Shown: positions 41,607 to 51,802, numbered from the stretch's first letter. The stretch: 64,000 bases of DNA from Bradyrhizobium ottawaense (GCF_002278135.3 NZ_CP029425.2:6114001-6178000), one strand, 5' to 3'. The notes: generated by a model from the letters alone, not told the origin. A program made the numbers and translations.

Positions 41607-41891
41607 TCAGTTCACGTAGAAATTGCCGGTCGGATCGAGCCGTCCCGAGGCGGAGTACAGCGATCCGTTGCGCATGAAGAAGACGGTGTTGTCGGGCACC
41701 TTCTTGGCGTTCTTCATCATCGCCTCGTGGTTCTTCTCGGCCGGACCCATGGCCATCGCCGACATCTTGCCGGGGCCGCCATAGACATAGGCCATGCCGG
41801 CCTTGAAGTCCCAGGCGGCCTCCGAGAAGGCCGAGGTGGCGATGACCGCAAACGCGGCGGTGGTAATCAGGGTCTTGGACAATTTCGGCAT
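41607..41891 (-). CDS. Small secreted protein (94 residues), unknown
   Basis: The precursor MPKLSKTLITTAAFAVIATS has a cleavage site near FSEA-AWDF. The mature part is methionine-rich (GKMSAMAMGPAEKNHEAMMKNA) and ends SGRLDPTGNFYVN. It has no cysteine. Met/His-rich periplasmic proteins can bind copper, but this is only a hint. GGAGGAGC precedes the ATG. It may be co-transcribed with the redoxin gene. Confidence 0.7.
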   Translation of the reverse strand: MPKLSKTLITTAAFAVIATSAFSEAAWDFKAGMAYVYGGPGKMSAMAMGPAEKNHEAMMKNAKKVPDNTVFFMRNGSLYSASGRLDPTGNFYVN

Positions 41892-42128
41892 GAGTGCTCC
41901 TCCGAATTGACGTGAACGCCCGCCAATCGGGCGCCGTGCCATCGGACGCCGGATACGCCGGAAGCGGAAATGCCGTTGCCCAATCGGATCGATAGCCGCC
42001 GCGCATCAACATAGCACCGCGCTATCGCATCGAGAGCAAGCCGGCATTTCAGGATCGACGCGATCTCGATGAAGCTCCCGTCATAGCCGCCGACCAGCGG
42101 GGTCGCGGCCAACGCAGGAGACCCTTCC

Positions 42129-42611
42129 ATGTCTAGGAGCCACGCCCTGTCGCGTCCGATCTGGCCAGGCCTTGCCATTGCCGGCGCGCTCACGCTCTCG
42201 GCGCAGCCGGTCATCGCCGGCGAATGTCCGGCCGGCAAGATCAAACCGAACGCCCAGCAGATGGTCGACTACAAACCCGTCGGCGTTACCGACGTCACCC
42301 TTGGGGCGATAGACCTCGGCAAGCAGCCGGCACATCTCGAGGGGCGCGAGCTGCGCTTCCGCAAGCTCACGATCGAGCCCGGCGGCATCGTGCCCTGGCA
42401 CAGCCATGACGACCGCCCCGCGTTGATCTTCGTGCAGCAGGGCGAAATCGTCGAATACGCCTCCAACTGTGTCGACCCGATCGTGCACAGGGCCGGCGAC
42501 ATCCGCCCGGAGGTGTACGGCACCTCGCATTGGTGGAAGAACCTCGGCAAGGAGACCGTCATTCTCTATGTCGGCGACATCCGCAAGGATCCCAACGATC
42601 GCCACATGTAA
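42129..42611 (+). CDS. Secreted cupin-domain protein
   Basis: The 160-residue precursor has a signal peptide (hydrophobic AIAGALTLSAQ, cleavage near VIA-GEC). The single cupin barrel contains the metal motif GIVPWHSHDDRPALIFVQQGEIVEY (HxH and E) and the second histidine in VDPIVHRAGD. It probably binds a divalent metal in the periplasm. AGGAGAC precedes the ATG. It is divergent from the 94-residue secreted-protein gene and precedes an MFS transporter gene by 124 bp. Activity unknown. Confidence 0.82.
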   Translation: MSRSHALSRPIWPGLAIAGALTLSAQPVIAGECPAGKIKPNAQQMVDYKPVGVTDVTLGAIDLGKQPAHLEGRELRFRKLTIEPGGIVPWHSHDDRPALIFVQQGEIVEYASNCVDPIVHRAGDIRPEVYGTSHWWKNLGKETVILYVGDIRKDPNDRHM

Positions 42612-42735
42612 CGAGCGCATTCCAGCCCCAGCGCACCGTTATGGATGAGGCGCCCGCGATCCCCATGCCGGGCGCCAAATCCTCACAGGACAATCACGCC
42701 ATGACCGATCTTTCCGCACCGATCAACCGGCCGCG

Positions 42736-43902
42736 ATGACGATGGAGGCGCACTCGCCGGGTCTGGCGCTACGCTCGCTCGTGATCGGCCTCACCGCGTT
42801 CCTGACCGTTGTCGATCTCTTCGCAACGCAGGCGATCCTGCCCTCGCTGACCCGCCATTACGGCGTCACGCCCGCAGCGATGGGCTTTGCCGTCAACGCC
42901 AGCACGTTCGGCATGGCCACAGCCAGCCTCGTGGTTGGCTTTCTCAGCCCGCATATCGACCGCCGGACCGGCATCCTGCTCAGCTTGATGCTGCTCGCAC
43001 TCCCGACCAGCCTGCTGGCGATCGCGCCAAATCTCGCCGTGTTCACCGTCCTGCGCGTCGCACAGGGCCTGTGCATGGCCTCCGCCTTCGCGCTCACCCT
43101 CGCCTATCTCGGCGAGCAATGCAGCGCGATGGACGCCGGCGGCGCCTTTGCCGCCTACATCACCGGCAATGTCGCGAGCAATCTCGTCGGCCGGGTGATC
43201 TCGGCCGCCGTTGCAGACGGCCTGGGCCTTGCCTGGAACTTCTATCTGTTCGCAGCTCTCAATCTGGCCGGCGCGGTGCTGGTCTACTTCACGATTCGAC
43301 GCCTGCAGCCGATGCATGCGATGATGCCGACTGCTTCGCCGCTCAAAGCCACCATCGCGCATTGGCGCAATCCGCGATTGCGCGCGGCCTACGGCATCGG
43401 CTTCTGCATCCTGTTCGCCTTCATCGGTACCTTCACCTTCGTCAATTTCGTTCTGGTCCGACCGCCGCTGTCGCTCGGCATGATGGATCTTGGCCTTGTC
43501 TATCTGGTGTTCCTGCCCTCGGTCGTCACGACCTTGCTGGCGGGACGGGTTGCCTCACGCATCGGAGCACGCCCGACGATCTGGGGCTCGCTCGCCGTTG
43601 CCGGCATCGGCCTGCCGCTGATGCTGACTGCGCGGCTGCCTGAAGTGCTCACCGGAATGGTGCTCGTTGCGGTCGGAACCTTCTTTGCACAGGCGGCGGC
43701 CACCGGCTTCGTCGGGAAGACGGCGACCGAGAACCGTGGGGTCGCCAGCGGCACCTATCTTGCGTGCTATTTCTGTGGAGGGCTCGTCGGCACAGCCGTT
43801 CTCGGCCGACTGTTCGATGCCTTCGGCTGGCACGCTTGCGTGACGGGCGTGGGCATAGCCCTTGCGGCCGCTGGCCTGCTCGCGCTGAACTTGAAGCGCT
43901 AG
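42736..43902 (+). CDS. Major facilitator superfamily transporter
   Basis: The 388-residue 12-span transporter shows the loop 2-3 motif GFLSPHIDRRTGILL and the motif C-like AFALTLAYLGEQCSAMDAGGAF region. The pattern is of the drug/H+ antiporter-1 (Bcr/YnfM-like) group. Its ATG overlaps the stop of a 12-codon upstream frame (42701-42739, ATGA), and its 3' end overlaps fixS in the opposite direction by 4 bp. The ribosome site is weak at 42736; ATG 42742 is an alternative. Substrate unknown. Confidence 0.87.
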   Translation: MTMEAHSPGLALRSLVIGLTAFLTVVDLFATQAILPSLTRHYGVTPAAMGFAVNASTFGMATASLVVGFLSPHIDRRTGILLSLMLLALPTSLLAIAPNLAVFTVLRVAQGLCMASAFALTLAYLGEQCSAMDAGGAFAAYITGNVASNLVGRVISAAVADGLGLAWNFYLFAALNLAGAVLVYFTIRRLQPMHAMMPTASPLKATIAHWRNPRLRAAYGIGFCILFAFIGTFTFVNFVLVRPPLSLGMMDLGLVYLVFLPSVVTTLLAGRVASRIGARPTIWGSLAVAGIGLPLMLTARLPEVLTGMVLVAVGTFFAQAAATGFVGKTATENRGVASGTYLACYFCGGLVGTAVLGRLFDAFGWHACVTGVGIALAAAGLLALNLKR

Positions 43903-44066
43903 CGCTTGACTGGGGCTTCCTGCGGCGGCTCGTCATCGGCGATGGCGCGCCAGGCGGCACCATCGAGATCGTCGTACTGGCCGCTCCGGAGCGACCAGAG
44001 AAAGGCGACGAGACCGGCGCCGCCGAGCATCAACGCCAGCGGGACCAAAATGACCAGAATCTCCAT
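43899..44066 (-). CDS. fixS: cbb3 oxidase maturation protein FixS/CcoS
   Basis: This 55-residue protein has one membrane helix (MEILVILVPLALMLGGAGLV start) and the hallmark FLWSLRSGQYDDLDG stretch of CcoS. CcoS is needed for insertion of redox cofactors (copper, haem) into cbb3 oxidase. Its ATG overlaps the fixI stop (TAATG), so it is translationally coupled and is the last gene of fixGHIS. Confidence 0.95.
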   Translation of the reverse strand: MEILVILVPLALMLGGAGLVAFLWSLRSGQYDDLDGAAWRAIADDEPPQEAPVKR

Positions 44067-46255
44067 TACACGATCTCCCGCGAGGTGCTGCGCGCCCGCA
44101 GCGAATTCAGCATGACCAGGATCGAGGATCCGCTCATGGCCGCAGCCGCGATCAGGGGCGTCACGACGCCACTGATCGCAACCGGCACCGCGAGCACATT
44201 GTAGCCGATCGCAAGCCAGAGGTTTTGCCGCATCAAATGCAGCGCCTTGCGCGAGGCGTCGATGGCCGCAACCACCGGAGCCAGCGGCCGGCCGAGGAAG
44301 ACGAGATCGGCGGTGGCCTGGCTCAGATGCGCGGCCGAGATCGGCGACATCGAGACATGGGCTGCCGCGAGCGAAGGCGCGTCGTTCATGCCGTCGCCCA
44401 CCATCAGCACCTTGGCGCCGCGCTGCTTCAATTCCTCGATCCGTGCGATCTTGTCGGCCGGCGTGACGCCGGCGCGCCATTCGGGGATTTCGAGCGCGTG
44501 AGCCGCGGCCTTCACCGCCGGCTCGCGGTCGCCGGAGAGAATCTCGATGCCGATATTGCGCGCCTTCAGCGCCGCGATCACAGCTTGCGCGTCCGGACGC
44601 AGGCCCTGGCGGACCGAGAGCACGAACCTCTCGCTGCCCTTGCTGAACGCGACGATGGAGGCTTCGGGATCGACGACGGTGCTGCCAACCAGCGCCTCCG
44701 CGCCGCAGAAGGAGGGTCGGCCAAGGCGAAGCTCGACGCCGTCCACGGTCGCACGGACGCCCTGCCCGGCCTCTTCGACCGCACCGACAACAGGCGATTT
44801 GGCGGCGGCGGCCTGCGCCACGGCGGCGGCCACCGGATGATGGCTCGACAGCGCGAGCCGGCCGGCGAGCTCGAAGATGTCGGCGGGGATGTTGGCGGCA
44901 TTCATCACTTCGAGATCGGGCAGCGTCAGCGTGCCCGTCTTGTCGAAGATGACATGGTCGGCTTCGGCCAGCCGCTCGATCGCGTCGCCGGAATTCAGCA
45001 GCACGCCGGACTTGAACATTGCGCCGGAGGCGATGGTCTGCACGGTCGGAATGGCAAGCCCCAGCGCGCAGGGACAGGTGATGATCAGCACGGCGACGCC
45101 CGTCACGATCGCATCATGCCAGGACGCGCCGGCAATGACCCAACCGAGGATGGTGATGAACGCGGTCGCATGCACCACCGGCGCATACAGCCGCGAGGCG
45201 CGGTCGGCGAGGCGCATATAGCGCGAGCGCGCCTGGAGCGCGTTGTCGAGCAGCCGCGTGATCTCGGCGAGCAGCGTCGCCTCGGACGCGGCTGAAACCC
45301 GCACCCGCAGCGTGCCGGAGATGTTCATGGAGCCCGCATAGACCGGCGTGCCCTGCTCGGCCGTGACGTAGAGCGTCTCGCCGGTGATCAGGCTCTGGTC
45401 GATCTCGGAACGGCCCTCGATCACGGTGCCATCGACCGCGCAACGCTCGCCGGGCCGGAGCAGCACGATGTCGCCGGGATTAATCGCGGCCACCGGCACC
45501 TGCGATATCTCGTCGGGACCGATGAACTTGGCCGCCGTCTCCGCCTTCAGCGCGGCGAGATTGCCGGCGACTGCGCGGGTGCGCCGCCGCATGTTCTGGT
45601 CGAGGAAGCGGCCGACGAGCAGGAAGGTCAACAGCATGATCGCTGCGTCGAAATAGGCGTGTTCGGCGTGGTGGAAGGTCTCGACCACGGACATGCCGAG
45701 CGCCAGGATCACGCCGATCGAGATCGGCACGTCCATGTTGGTCGTCTTCGCCGACAGCGCACGCCAGGCCGAGCGGAAGAACGGCTGGCCGGCATAAGCC
45801 GCCGCCGGCAATGCGATCAGCGCCGACAGCCAGTGGAAGAAGTCGCGCTGCTCGGGCAGCATGTCCGAGACGTTGCCCGACCACACCGGGATCGACAGCA
45901 TCATCACGTTCATCGTGGCGAACGCCGCGACACCGAGGCAGCGCAGCAGGAAGCGCGATTCGGCGACCTCCGCCACCTCCGCGCTCTCGGTCTCGAACGG
46001 ATAGGCCTTGTAGCCGAGCTCCTCGAGGCGATCGATGAAACGGCCGGGGTCGAGCGTACCCGCCTTCCATTCCAGCGCGACGCGGCGATCGGTGAGGTTG
46101 ACGCGCGCCAGCGTGACGTCGGGGATGGCGGACAGGCCGCGTTCGATCTTGGCCATGCAGCCGGCGCAGTGAACGCCTTCGACCGCGAGATCGATATGCT
46201 GGACGCCCTCGCCCGCGGTCCGGACGTAGTGCGAGAAATCCCGCGTGACGTGCAT
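44066..46255 (-). CDS. fixI: Copper-transporting P1B-type ATPase FixI/CcoI
   Basis: The 729-residue inner-membrane pump supplies copper for the cbb3 oxidase. The N-terminal metal-binding domain has GVHCAGC (C30, C33). The membrane part carries the CPC motif (TCPCALGLAIP), the phosphorylation site DKTGTLT, the SSHHPVAAA HP locus and the hinge GDGMNDAPSL. I chose ATG 46255, which gives the usual length; an upstream ATG at 46342 lies inside the end of fixH. Third gene of fixGHIS. Confidence 0.96.
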   Translation of the reverse strand: MHVTRDFSHYVRTAGEGVQHIDLAVEGVHCAGCMAKIERGLSAIPDVTLARVNLTDRRVALEWKAGTLDPGRFIDRLEELGYKAYPFETESAEVAEVAESRFLLRCLGVAAFATMNVMMLSIPVWSGNVSDMLPEQRDFFHWLSALIALPAAAYAGQPFFRSAWRALSAKTTNMDVPISIGVILALGMSVVETFHHAEHAYFDAAIMLLTFLLVGRFLDQNMRRRTRAVAGNLAALKAETAAKFIGPDEISQVPVAAINPGDIVLLRPGERCAVDGTVIEGRSEIDQSLITGETLYVTAEQGTPVYAGSMNISGTLRVRVSAASEATLLAEITRLLDNALQARSRYMRLADRASRLYAPVVHATAFITILGWVIAGASWHDAIVTGVAVLIITCPCALGLAIPTVQTIASGAMFKSGVLLNSGDAIERLAEADHVIFDKTGTLTLPDLEVMNAANIPADIFELAGRLALSSHHPVAAAVAQAAAAKSPVVGAVEEAGQGVRATVDGVELRLGRPSFCGAEALVGSTVVDPEASIVAFSKGSERFVLSVRQGLRPDAQAVIAALKARNIGIEILSGDREPAVKAAAHALEIPEWRAGVTPADKIARIEELKQRGAKVLMVGDGMNDAPSLAAAHVSMSPISAAHLSQATADLVFLGRPLAPVVAAIDASRKALHLMRQNLWLAIGYNVLAVPVAISGVVTPLIAAAAMSGSSILVMLNSLRARSTSREIV

Positions 46256-46266
46256 GTCGAAGTCCT

Positions 46267-46752
46267 TCAGTTCAGGATCACGCGGTTGCGCGACAGGAAC
46301 ACGCGCGTTCCCCGCGCCTCGCCCTCGATCACCAGGTCCCACTGGCCCGGCGCGACGGACGCGGCATCGCCGCGATAGAGGCCGATGCCGGCTTCGGTGA
46401 GCTCGACGGCGAGATCGGCGCGCTTGTCAGTCGGCCGCTCCAGCCGGCCGCCGAATTTCAGTCCGGCGATCGGCTGGCCGCCGGCATCGCGCGCCTCGAC
46501 CTGAACCACCGCGCCGCCGTCGTTGCGGCGTTCGATATGGGCGTTGACCTTCCATTTGCGCGCGGCCTGGTCCTGCGCCGCCGAAATCTCGCGGTCGTAG
46601 GTCAGGCCCGCGGCATAGGGGCTGTCGACCTCGGTGCCGGGCAGCGTCGCGATCGCCAGCTTCATCATCGTGACGTTGACGCCGATCACGAGGCCGAAGA
46701 AGGCGACCAGCATCAGGAAGACCTTGGTTCCGGTCAGCGGCTTGGATGACAT
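46267..46752 (-). CDS. fixH: FixH/CcoH cbb3 oxidase assembly protein
   Basis: The 161-residue protein has one N-terminal membrane helix (VFLMLVAFFGLVIGVNVTMM) and a periplasmic domain containing the family element PYAAGLTYDREISAAQDQAARKW. CcoH takes part in cbb3 subunit assembly. It is placed 15 bp after fixG and 11 bp before fixI. Confidence 0.95.
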   Translation of the reverse strand: MSSKPLTGTKVFLMLVAFFGLVIGVNVTMMKLAIATLPGTEVDSPYAAGLTYDREISAAQDQAARKWKVNAHIERRNDGGAVVQVEARDAGGQPIAGLKFGGRLERPTDKRADLAVELTEAGIGLYRGDAASVAPGQWDLVIEGEARGTRVFLSRNRVILN

Positions 46753-46767
46753 GACGGTCTCCTGGAT

Positions 46768-48234
46768 TTACGGCGCGACGAAATTGTCGGTGGCGCTCGC
46801 GGCGACACCCAGTCCGATATCCATGACGTGGAAGCGGACCGGAATCGACTTCTCCGGATTGTTTTCGGCCGGCGCGGTGACGAGCAACCGCAGCTCGCTG
46901 GTGGAGTCGCGCGGGATCACGATGATCGGCCGATCCGGCGTCACCGAATCGACGCCGACGACGTGCATCGTGGGATTGGCTGGCCCCTCCACGTCGATGG
47001 CGATGGCGCGGTCGTAGCCGCTCTTGTTCAGCAGCCGCACCGTATAGGCGTTGCGGATCGAGCCGTCGCTGAGCTTGACCGCGACCGGATTGCGGTCATG
47101 CAGCACGTTGACGTCGAGCAGGCTGCGGGTCGCGAGCGTATAGACCATGAAGCCGCCGATCGCCGCGATGATCGCGCTGTAGACGATGGTGCGTGCCCGG
47201 ACGATCCGGTAGATCGGCGCCTTGCCCTCCTGGCGTCGATGGATGTTGATGTCGTTGTCGTAGCCGATCAAGCGCTTCGGCCGGCCGATCTTCGTCATCA
47301 CGTTGTCGCAGGCGTCGATGCAAAGGCCGCACTGGATGCATTCCATCTGCGGTCCGTTGCGAATGTCGATTCCGGTCCGGCAAACCGCGACGCACTGGTA
47401 GCAATCGACGCAATCGCCAACCTGCTCGCCGAGCGCGCGCAGCTCGGCGGCCTTCTTGACGGAGGTGCGCTTCTCGCCGCGGTCGTAGCGGTAGGTGACG
47501 TTCAGCGCCCATTCGTCGGTGAGCGCGGCCTGGATGCGCGGCCACGGGCACATATAGGTGCAGACCTGCTCGCGCATGTAGCCGGCGAGCAGATAGGTCG
47601 AGGCCGTGAGAATGCCGATCCAGATATAGGCGATCATCGGCCCCTGGAAGGTGACGAGCTCCTTCACCAGGGTCGGTGCGTCGTTGAAGTAGAGCACCCA
47701 GGCGCCACCGGTCCACCAGGCGATCATGAGCCAGATCGAATGCTTGAGCACGATCTCGGAGATCCGCTCGAGCTTCAGCGGGTCGGACGATTTGTCCTTC
47801 TTCATCCGCTCGCGCCGGTCACCTTCGATCAGACGCTCGACGGCATAGAACAGGTCGGTCCACACCGTCTGCGGACAGAGATAGCCGCACCAGATGCGGC
47901 CGCCGACCGAGTTCATCAGGAATAGCGCCACCGCGGCCACGATCAACAGGCCGGTGAAGTAGTAGACCTCCTGCGGCCACAGCTCGATGAAGAAGAAGTA
48001 GAAGCGGCTGTTGGGAAGATCGATCAGCACCGCCTGGCTGGGGGCGCCGAGGCCGCGGTTCCAGCGCACGAACGGCAGGAAATAATAGACGCCGAGGCAG
48101 ATCGCCATCAGGCTCCATTTGATCCGGCGGAACGTGCCGGAGACGCTCTGGGGATAGACCTTCTTGTGGGCTGCGTAGAGCGGCCCGTTGTCATCATCCA
48201 ATGTGAGGTCTTTGGGGTTCACGGTCTTGTTCAT
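46768..48234 (-). CDS. fixG: FixG/CcoG iron-sulphur membrane protein
   Basis: The 488-residue membrane protein has five or so hydrophobic segments and two [4Fe-4S] motifs: C275, C278, C281, C285 and C299, C302, C305, C309. CcoG acts as a cupric reductase that helps deliver copper to cbb3 oxidase. The C-terminal region is an Ig-like periplasmic domain. A FixK-type box at 48292-48305 lies 58 bp before the start codon, so the operon fixGHIS is expected to be activated by FixK2. Confidence 0.96.
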   Translation of the reverse strand: MNKTVNPKDLTLDDDNGPLYAAHKKVYPQSVSGTFRRIKWSLMAICLGVYYFLPFVRWNRGLGAPSQAVLIDLPNSRFYFFFIELWPQEVYYFTGLLIVAAVALFLMNSVGGRIWCGYLCPQTVWTDLFYAVERLIEGDRRERMKKDKSSDPLKLERISEIVLKHSIWLMIAWWTGGAWVLYFNDAPTLVKELVTFQGPMIAYIWIGILTASTYLLAGYMREQVCTYMCPWPRIQAALTDEWALNVTYRYDRGEKRTSVKKAAELRALGEQVGDCVDCYQCVAVCRTGIDIRNGPQMECIQCGLCIDACDNVMTKIGRPKRLIGYDNDINIHRRQEGKAPIYRIVRARTIVYSAIIAAIGGFMVYTLATRSLLDVNVLHDRNPVAVKLSDGSIRNAYTVRLLNKSGYDRAIAIDVEGPANPTMHVVGVDSVTPDRPIIVIPRDSTSELRLLVTAPAENNPEKSIPVRFHVMDIGLGVAASATDNFVAP

Positions 48235-48291
48235 CGCCTGGAGCTTCTCGAAAAGGTGCGATTGAACCTAGACCCGACACCGCCGCGTCAG

Positions 48292-48305
48292 TTGATCCAG
48301 CTCAA
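48292..48305. promoter_or_regulatory. FixK2-type box of fixGHIS
   Basis: TTGATCCAGCTCAA fits TTGA-N6-TCAA exactly. It lies between fixP and fixG, 58 bp before the fixG ATG. It matches the fixG box known for B. japonicum. Confidence 0.9.
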
Positions 48306-48346
48306 ACGGGGGCACTTTTGTTCACCCCCGTCTGCAGCGAGATCTG

Positions 48347-49222
48347 CTATTTTCCACCGCCCAGCGAATGAACGTAGACCGCCATTGCCTTGATGGTGGC
48401 GGGATCGAGCCGCCCTTCCCAGGCCGGCATGACGCCGGCACGGCCCTGGCTGATGGTCTCGATCAGGGCCGCCTCGTCGGAGCCGTAGAGCCAGATCTTG
48501 TCGGTCAGGTTCGGGGCCCCCATCTCCTGGTTGCCCTTGCCGCCGTCGCCGTGGCAGGCGACGCAATTCTCCGCAAAGATCTTCTCGCCCTTGGCGGCAT
48601 CGAAGCCGTTACGGGTCGAAAGGCCCGCCAGCGACCGCACGTAGTTGGCGACCGTGACGATCTCGTCGGACTTCAGCACACCGTCCTTGCCGAAGGCGAG
48701 CATCTGGCCCTCATGGGTCTTGGCATGACCGGAGCGCGCGCCGAACTGGATGGTCTGCATGATCTGGTCGAGCGTGCCGCCCCACAGCCAGTCGTCGTCG
48801 TTCAGGTTCGGATAGCCCTTGGCGCCGGCGGCGCCGGAGCCGTGGCAGGGCGCGCAATTGTCGCCGAACACGGTCTTGCCCTTGGCGCGGGCGAGCGCCA
48901 GCAAGGCCGGATCCTTCTCGATGTCGGCGAGCGAGGCTGCGCCCAGCGCCGCCATCTTGTCACCGCGGATCTTCTCGAGGTTGGCGAGCTCGACCGCGAC
49001 GTCGGCGCGCGAGGAGTAGCCGAACATGCCCGTAGTATTGCTTTGGATCAGCGGCCAGGCCGGATAGACGATCCAGTAGCCGATCGACCAGATGATGGTG
49101 AGGTAGAACGAGATCACCCACCAGCGCGGCAGCGGTGTGTTGAGCTCCTTGATACCGTCCCACTCGTGTCCGGTCGTGGACTTGCCGGAGACGGAATCGA
49201 TGTCGCTATGATGATCGGTCAT
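48347..49222 (-). CDS. fixP: cbb3 cytochrome oxidase dihaem subunit FixP/CcoP
   Basis: The 291-residue protein is anchored by a membrane helix at about 34-56 and has two c-type haem sites: C123-x-x-C126-H127 (DNCAPCHG) and C220-x-x-C223-H224 (ENCVACHGDG). It passes electrons to the catalytic subunit at the periplasmic side. It lies 6 bp after fixQ and is the last gene of fixNOQP. Confidence 0.97.
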   Translation of the reverse strand: MTDHHSDIDSVSGKSTTGHEWDGIKELNTPLPRWWVISFYLTIIWSIGYWIVYPAWPLIQSNTTGMFGYSSRADVAVELANLEKIRGDKMAALGAASLADIEKDPALLALARAKGKTVFGDNCAPCHGSGAAGAKGYPNLNDDDWLWGGTLDQIMQTIQFGARSGHAKTHEGQMLAFGKDGVLKSDEIVTVANYVRSLAGLSTRNGFDAAKGEKIFAENCVACHGDGGKGNQEMGAPNLTDKIWLYGSDEAALIETISQGRAGVMPAWEGRLDPATIKAMAVYVHSLGGGK

Positions 49223-49228
49223 GGTCTC

Positions 49229-49393
49229 TCACTCCTCCCGCAACGGCAGGTGCGCTGCTTCGTCGAAGACAGCCTTGTTACGGGGCCAAAATGCGTAGGC
49301 GATGATCGCGAGAAAGATCGCGACGAACACCGGGGTCCAGATCGTCGTCACGAGCTCGGACGCTAGATTATGGACTGACAGGATAGCTTTCAT
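49229..49393 (-). CDS. fixQ: cbb3 cytochrome oxidase small subunit FixQ/CcoQ
   Basis: The 54-residue product, MKAILSVHNLASELVTTIWT followed by PVFVAIFLAIIAYAFWP, has a single membrane helix and a short RNKAVFDEAA tail, the standard CcoQ layout. CcoQ stabilises the assembled oxidase. The gene is 13 bp downstream of fixO and 6 bp upstream of fixP. Confidence 0.93.
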   Translation of the reverse strand: MKAILSVHNLASELVTTIWTPVFVAIFLAIIAYAFWPRNKAVFDEAAHLPLREE

Positions 49394-49406
49394 CGTTCAT
49401 GCCTTC

Positions 49407-50141
49407 TCAGCGAAGATTGGCTTTCTCGTTGTAGATCTTGAAGTCGACCAGCGTGCCGAGCATCTGCAGGTACGCAACCAGCGCGTCCATCTCGGTCGGC
49501 GTGCCGGCCTTGCCGTCGAAATTGCGCACGACGGCTTTGGCGTAGCGCTTGTTGAAGGCGTCGCCGCCGGAATTGTCCGGGTCGGCCTGGGCCTTCATGT
49601 CGGCGCCCGCGTTGGCGATCTGGTCGTCCGTGTACGGCGTGCCGACGGCCTTCAGCGTGCGCATGTGGTCGGCGATCGTGTCCGGGTCGACCTCGGTCTG
49701 GCTGAGGAACGGATAGCCCGGCATCACCGACTGCGGCACGATCGCGCGCGGGTTGGTCAGATGGGTGACGTGCCAGTCGTCGGAATACTTTGCGCCAACT
49801 CGGGCAAGGTCTGGACCGGTGCGCTTCGAGCCCCACTGGAACGGATGGTCGTACATGCTCTCGGCGGCGAGCGAGAAGTGGCCGTAGCGCTCGACCTCGT
49901 CGCGCAGCGGGCGGACCATCTGCGAGTGACAGAGATAGCAGCCCTCGCGAACGTAGACGTTGCGGCCCGCCAGCTCCAGCGGCGTGTAGGGCCTGACCCC
50001 GTCGACCTTCTCGATCGTGCTCTTGAGGTAGAACAGCGGGGTGATCTCGACGAGACCGCCGATCGCGATCACCAGCAGGATGCCGACGATCAGGATGATC
50101 GAGTTCTTTTCGAAGATTTGGTGGCGTGTCCAGAACGACAT
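49407..50141 (-). CDS. fixO: cbb3 cytochrome oxidase monohaem subunit FixO/CcoO
   Basis: The 244-residue membrane-anchored cytochrome c has a helix at about 14-32 and one haem site C68-x-x-C71-H72 ([10 protein letters not shown]). A methionine ligand is likely in the SVMPGYPFL segment. I chose ATG 50141 because GAGGAG precedes it; this gives the length known for B. japonicum. Confidence 0.97.
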   Translation of the reverse strand: MSFWTRHQIFEKNSIILIVGILLVIAIGGLVEITPLFYLKSTIEKVDGVRPYTPLELAGRNVYVREGCYLCHSQMVRPLRDEVERYGHFSLAAESMYDHPFQWGSKRTGPDLARVGAKYSDDWHVTHLTNPRAIVPQSVMPGYPFLSQTEVDPDTIADHMRTLKAVGTPYTDDQIANAGADMKAQADPDNSGGDAFNKRYAKAVVRNFDGKAGTPTEMDALVAYLQMLGTLVDFKIYNEKANLR

Positions 50142-50152
50142 GGTGGAGCTCC

Positions 50153-51802
50153 TCATTCCGCCGGCTGAAGAGCGACGGGCATCTGGACTTCCGCCTCGCC
50201 GACGCGAACGGTCATCCAGAGGTTATAGGCCATGATCAACGAGCCGATCAGGAACAGCCCGCCGCCGGCGGCGCGGATGATGTAGAAGGGATGCATCGCC
50301 TCGACCGTCTCGATGAAGGAATATTCGAGGAAGCCGAGCGAAGTGTAGGCGCGCCACATCAGACCCTGGAGGATGCCGGACACCCACATCGCCGAGATGT
50401 AGAGGACGATACCGAGGGTCGCGACCCAGAAGTGCCAGTTGACGAGCTTCAGGCTGTAGAGCCCCTTGCGATTCCAGGCCCACGGCACCAGGCAGTAGAG
50501 CGCGCCGAAGGACACGAAGCCGACCCAGCCGAGCGCGCCGGAGTGCACGTGGCCGATGGTCCAGTCGGTGTAGTGGCTGAGCGAGTTGACCACCTTGATC
50601 GACATCATCGGACCTTCGAAGGTCGACATGCCGTAGAAGGCGACGGAGACGACGAGCATGCGCAGCACGGGATCGGTGCGCAGCTTGTCCCAGGCACCCG
50701 ACAGCGTCATCAGACCGTTGATCATGCCACCCCAGGAGGGCATCCACAGCATGATCGAGAAGGTCATGCCGAGCGTCTGCGTCCAGTCGGGCAGCGCCGT
50801 GTAGTGCAGATGGTGGGGACCTGCCCAGATGTAGAGGAAGATCAGTGCCCAGAAGTGGATGATCGACAGCCGGTAGGAATAGATCGGCCGTTCGGCGCGT
50901 TTCGGGATGAAGTAGTACATGATGGCGAGGAAGCCGGCGGTCAGGAAGAAGCCGACCGCGTTGTGGCCGTACCACCACTGGAACATGGCGTCCTGGATGC
51001 CGCCCCAGGCGACGTAGGACTTCGAGCCGAACACCGAGACGGGAAGCGCCGGGTTGTTGCCGAGATGCAGCACCGCGATCGTCACGATGAAGGCGAGATA
51101 GAACCAGTTCGCGACGAAGATGTGCGGTTCCTTGCGCTTGATGACCGTGCCGAGGAAGACGAGCAGATAGGTCACCCAGACGATCGTCAGCCACAAATCG
51201 GCATACCATTCCGGCTCGGCATATTCCTTCGACTGGGTGACGCCGAGCAGATAGCCGGTGCCGGCGACGAGAATGAAGAAATTGTAGCCCACCACGACGA
51301 ACCAGGGCGCGAGGTCGCCGGCGAGGCGCGCGCGGCAGGACTTCTGCACCACGTAGAACGATGTGCCGATCAGCACATTGCCGCCGAAGGCGAAGATCAC
51401 GGCGGAGGTGTGCAGCGGCCGCAGCCGGCCGAAGCTGGTCCAGGGCAGATCGAAATTCAGCGCGGGCCAGGCCAGCTGAGAGGCGATGATGAGGCCGACG
51501 AGGAAGCCCGCGATGCCCCAGAACATCGCCATGAAGGCGGTGAACTTGATCGGCCCCATGTTGTAGTTGGGGCGGCCGTTGATCTCCGCCGGCGGCAGCG
51601 TAGCCGGCCGGTCGAGGTAGCGATTGACGATGACGAACACTGCGGCAAGGCTCGCTGCCGCACTGAGCGCGGCATGGAAGGCGAACGGCGCATCCAGCGC
51701 CTTGGCCGAGGCGATCACGCAGAGGAAGGCGGTGACTGCGAACACGACAGCCAGGCCGCTTTCACCGATGGACATGGATTTGGAAATGGAGGGCTGGCTC
51801 AT
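50153..51802 (-). CDS. fixN: cbb3 cytochrome oxidase catalytic subunit FixN/CcoN
   Basis: The 549-residue haem-copper oxidase subunit has about 12 helices. Haem and CuB histidines are expected in [40 protein letters not shown] and [18 protein letters not shown]. It reduces oxygen with very high affinity and is essential for respiration in nodules. The length equals that of B. japonicum FixN. The promoter region carries a perfect FixK-type box 57 bp before the ATG and a FixJ-like decamer further upstream. Confidence 0.97.
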   Translation of the reverse strand: MSQPSISKSMSIGESGLAVVFAVTAFLCVIASAKALDAPFAFHAALSAAASLAAVFVIVNRYLDRPATLPPAEINGRPNYNMGPIKFTAFMAMFWGIAGFLVGLIIASQLAWPALNFDLPWTSFGRLRPLHTSAVIFAFGGNVLIGTSFYVVQKSCRARLAGDLAPWFVVVGYNFFILVAGTGYLLGVTQSKEYAEPEWYADLWLTIVWVTYLLVFLGTVIKRKEPHIFVANWFYLAFIVTIAVLHLGNNPALPVSVFGSKSYVAWGGIQDAMFQWWYGHNAVGFFLTAGFLAIMYYFIPKRAERPIYSYRLSIIHFWALIFLYIWAGPHHLHYTALPDWTQTLGMTFSIMLWMPSWGGMINGLMTLSGAWDKLRTDPVLRMLVVSVAFYGMSTFEGPMMSIKVVNSLSHYTDWTIGHVHSGALGWVGFVSFGALYCLVPWAWNRKGLYSLKLVNWHFWVATLGIVLYISAMWVSGILQGLMWRAYTSLGFLEYSFIETVEAMHPFYIIRAAGGGLFLIGSLIMAYNLWMTVRVGEAEVQMPVALQPAE

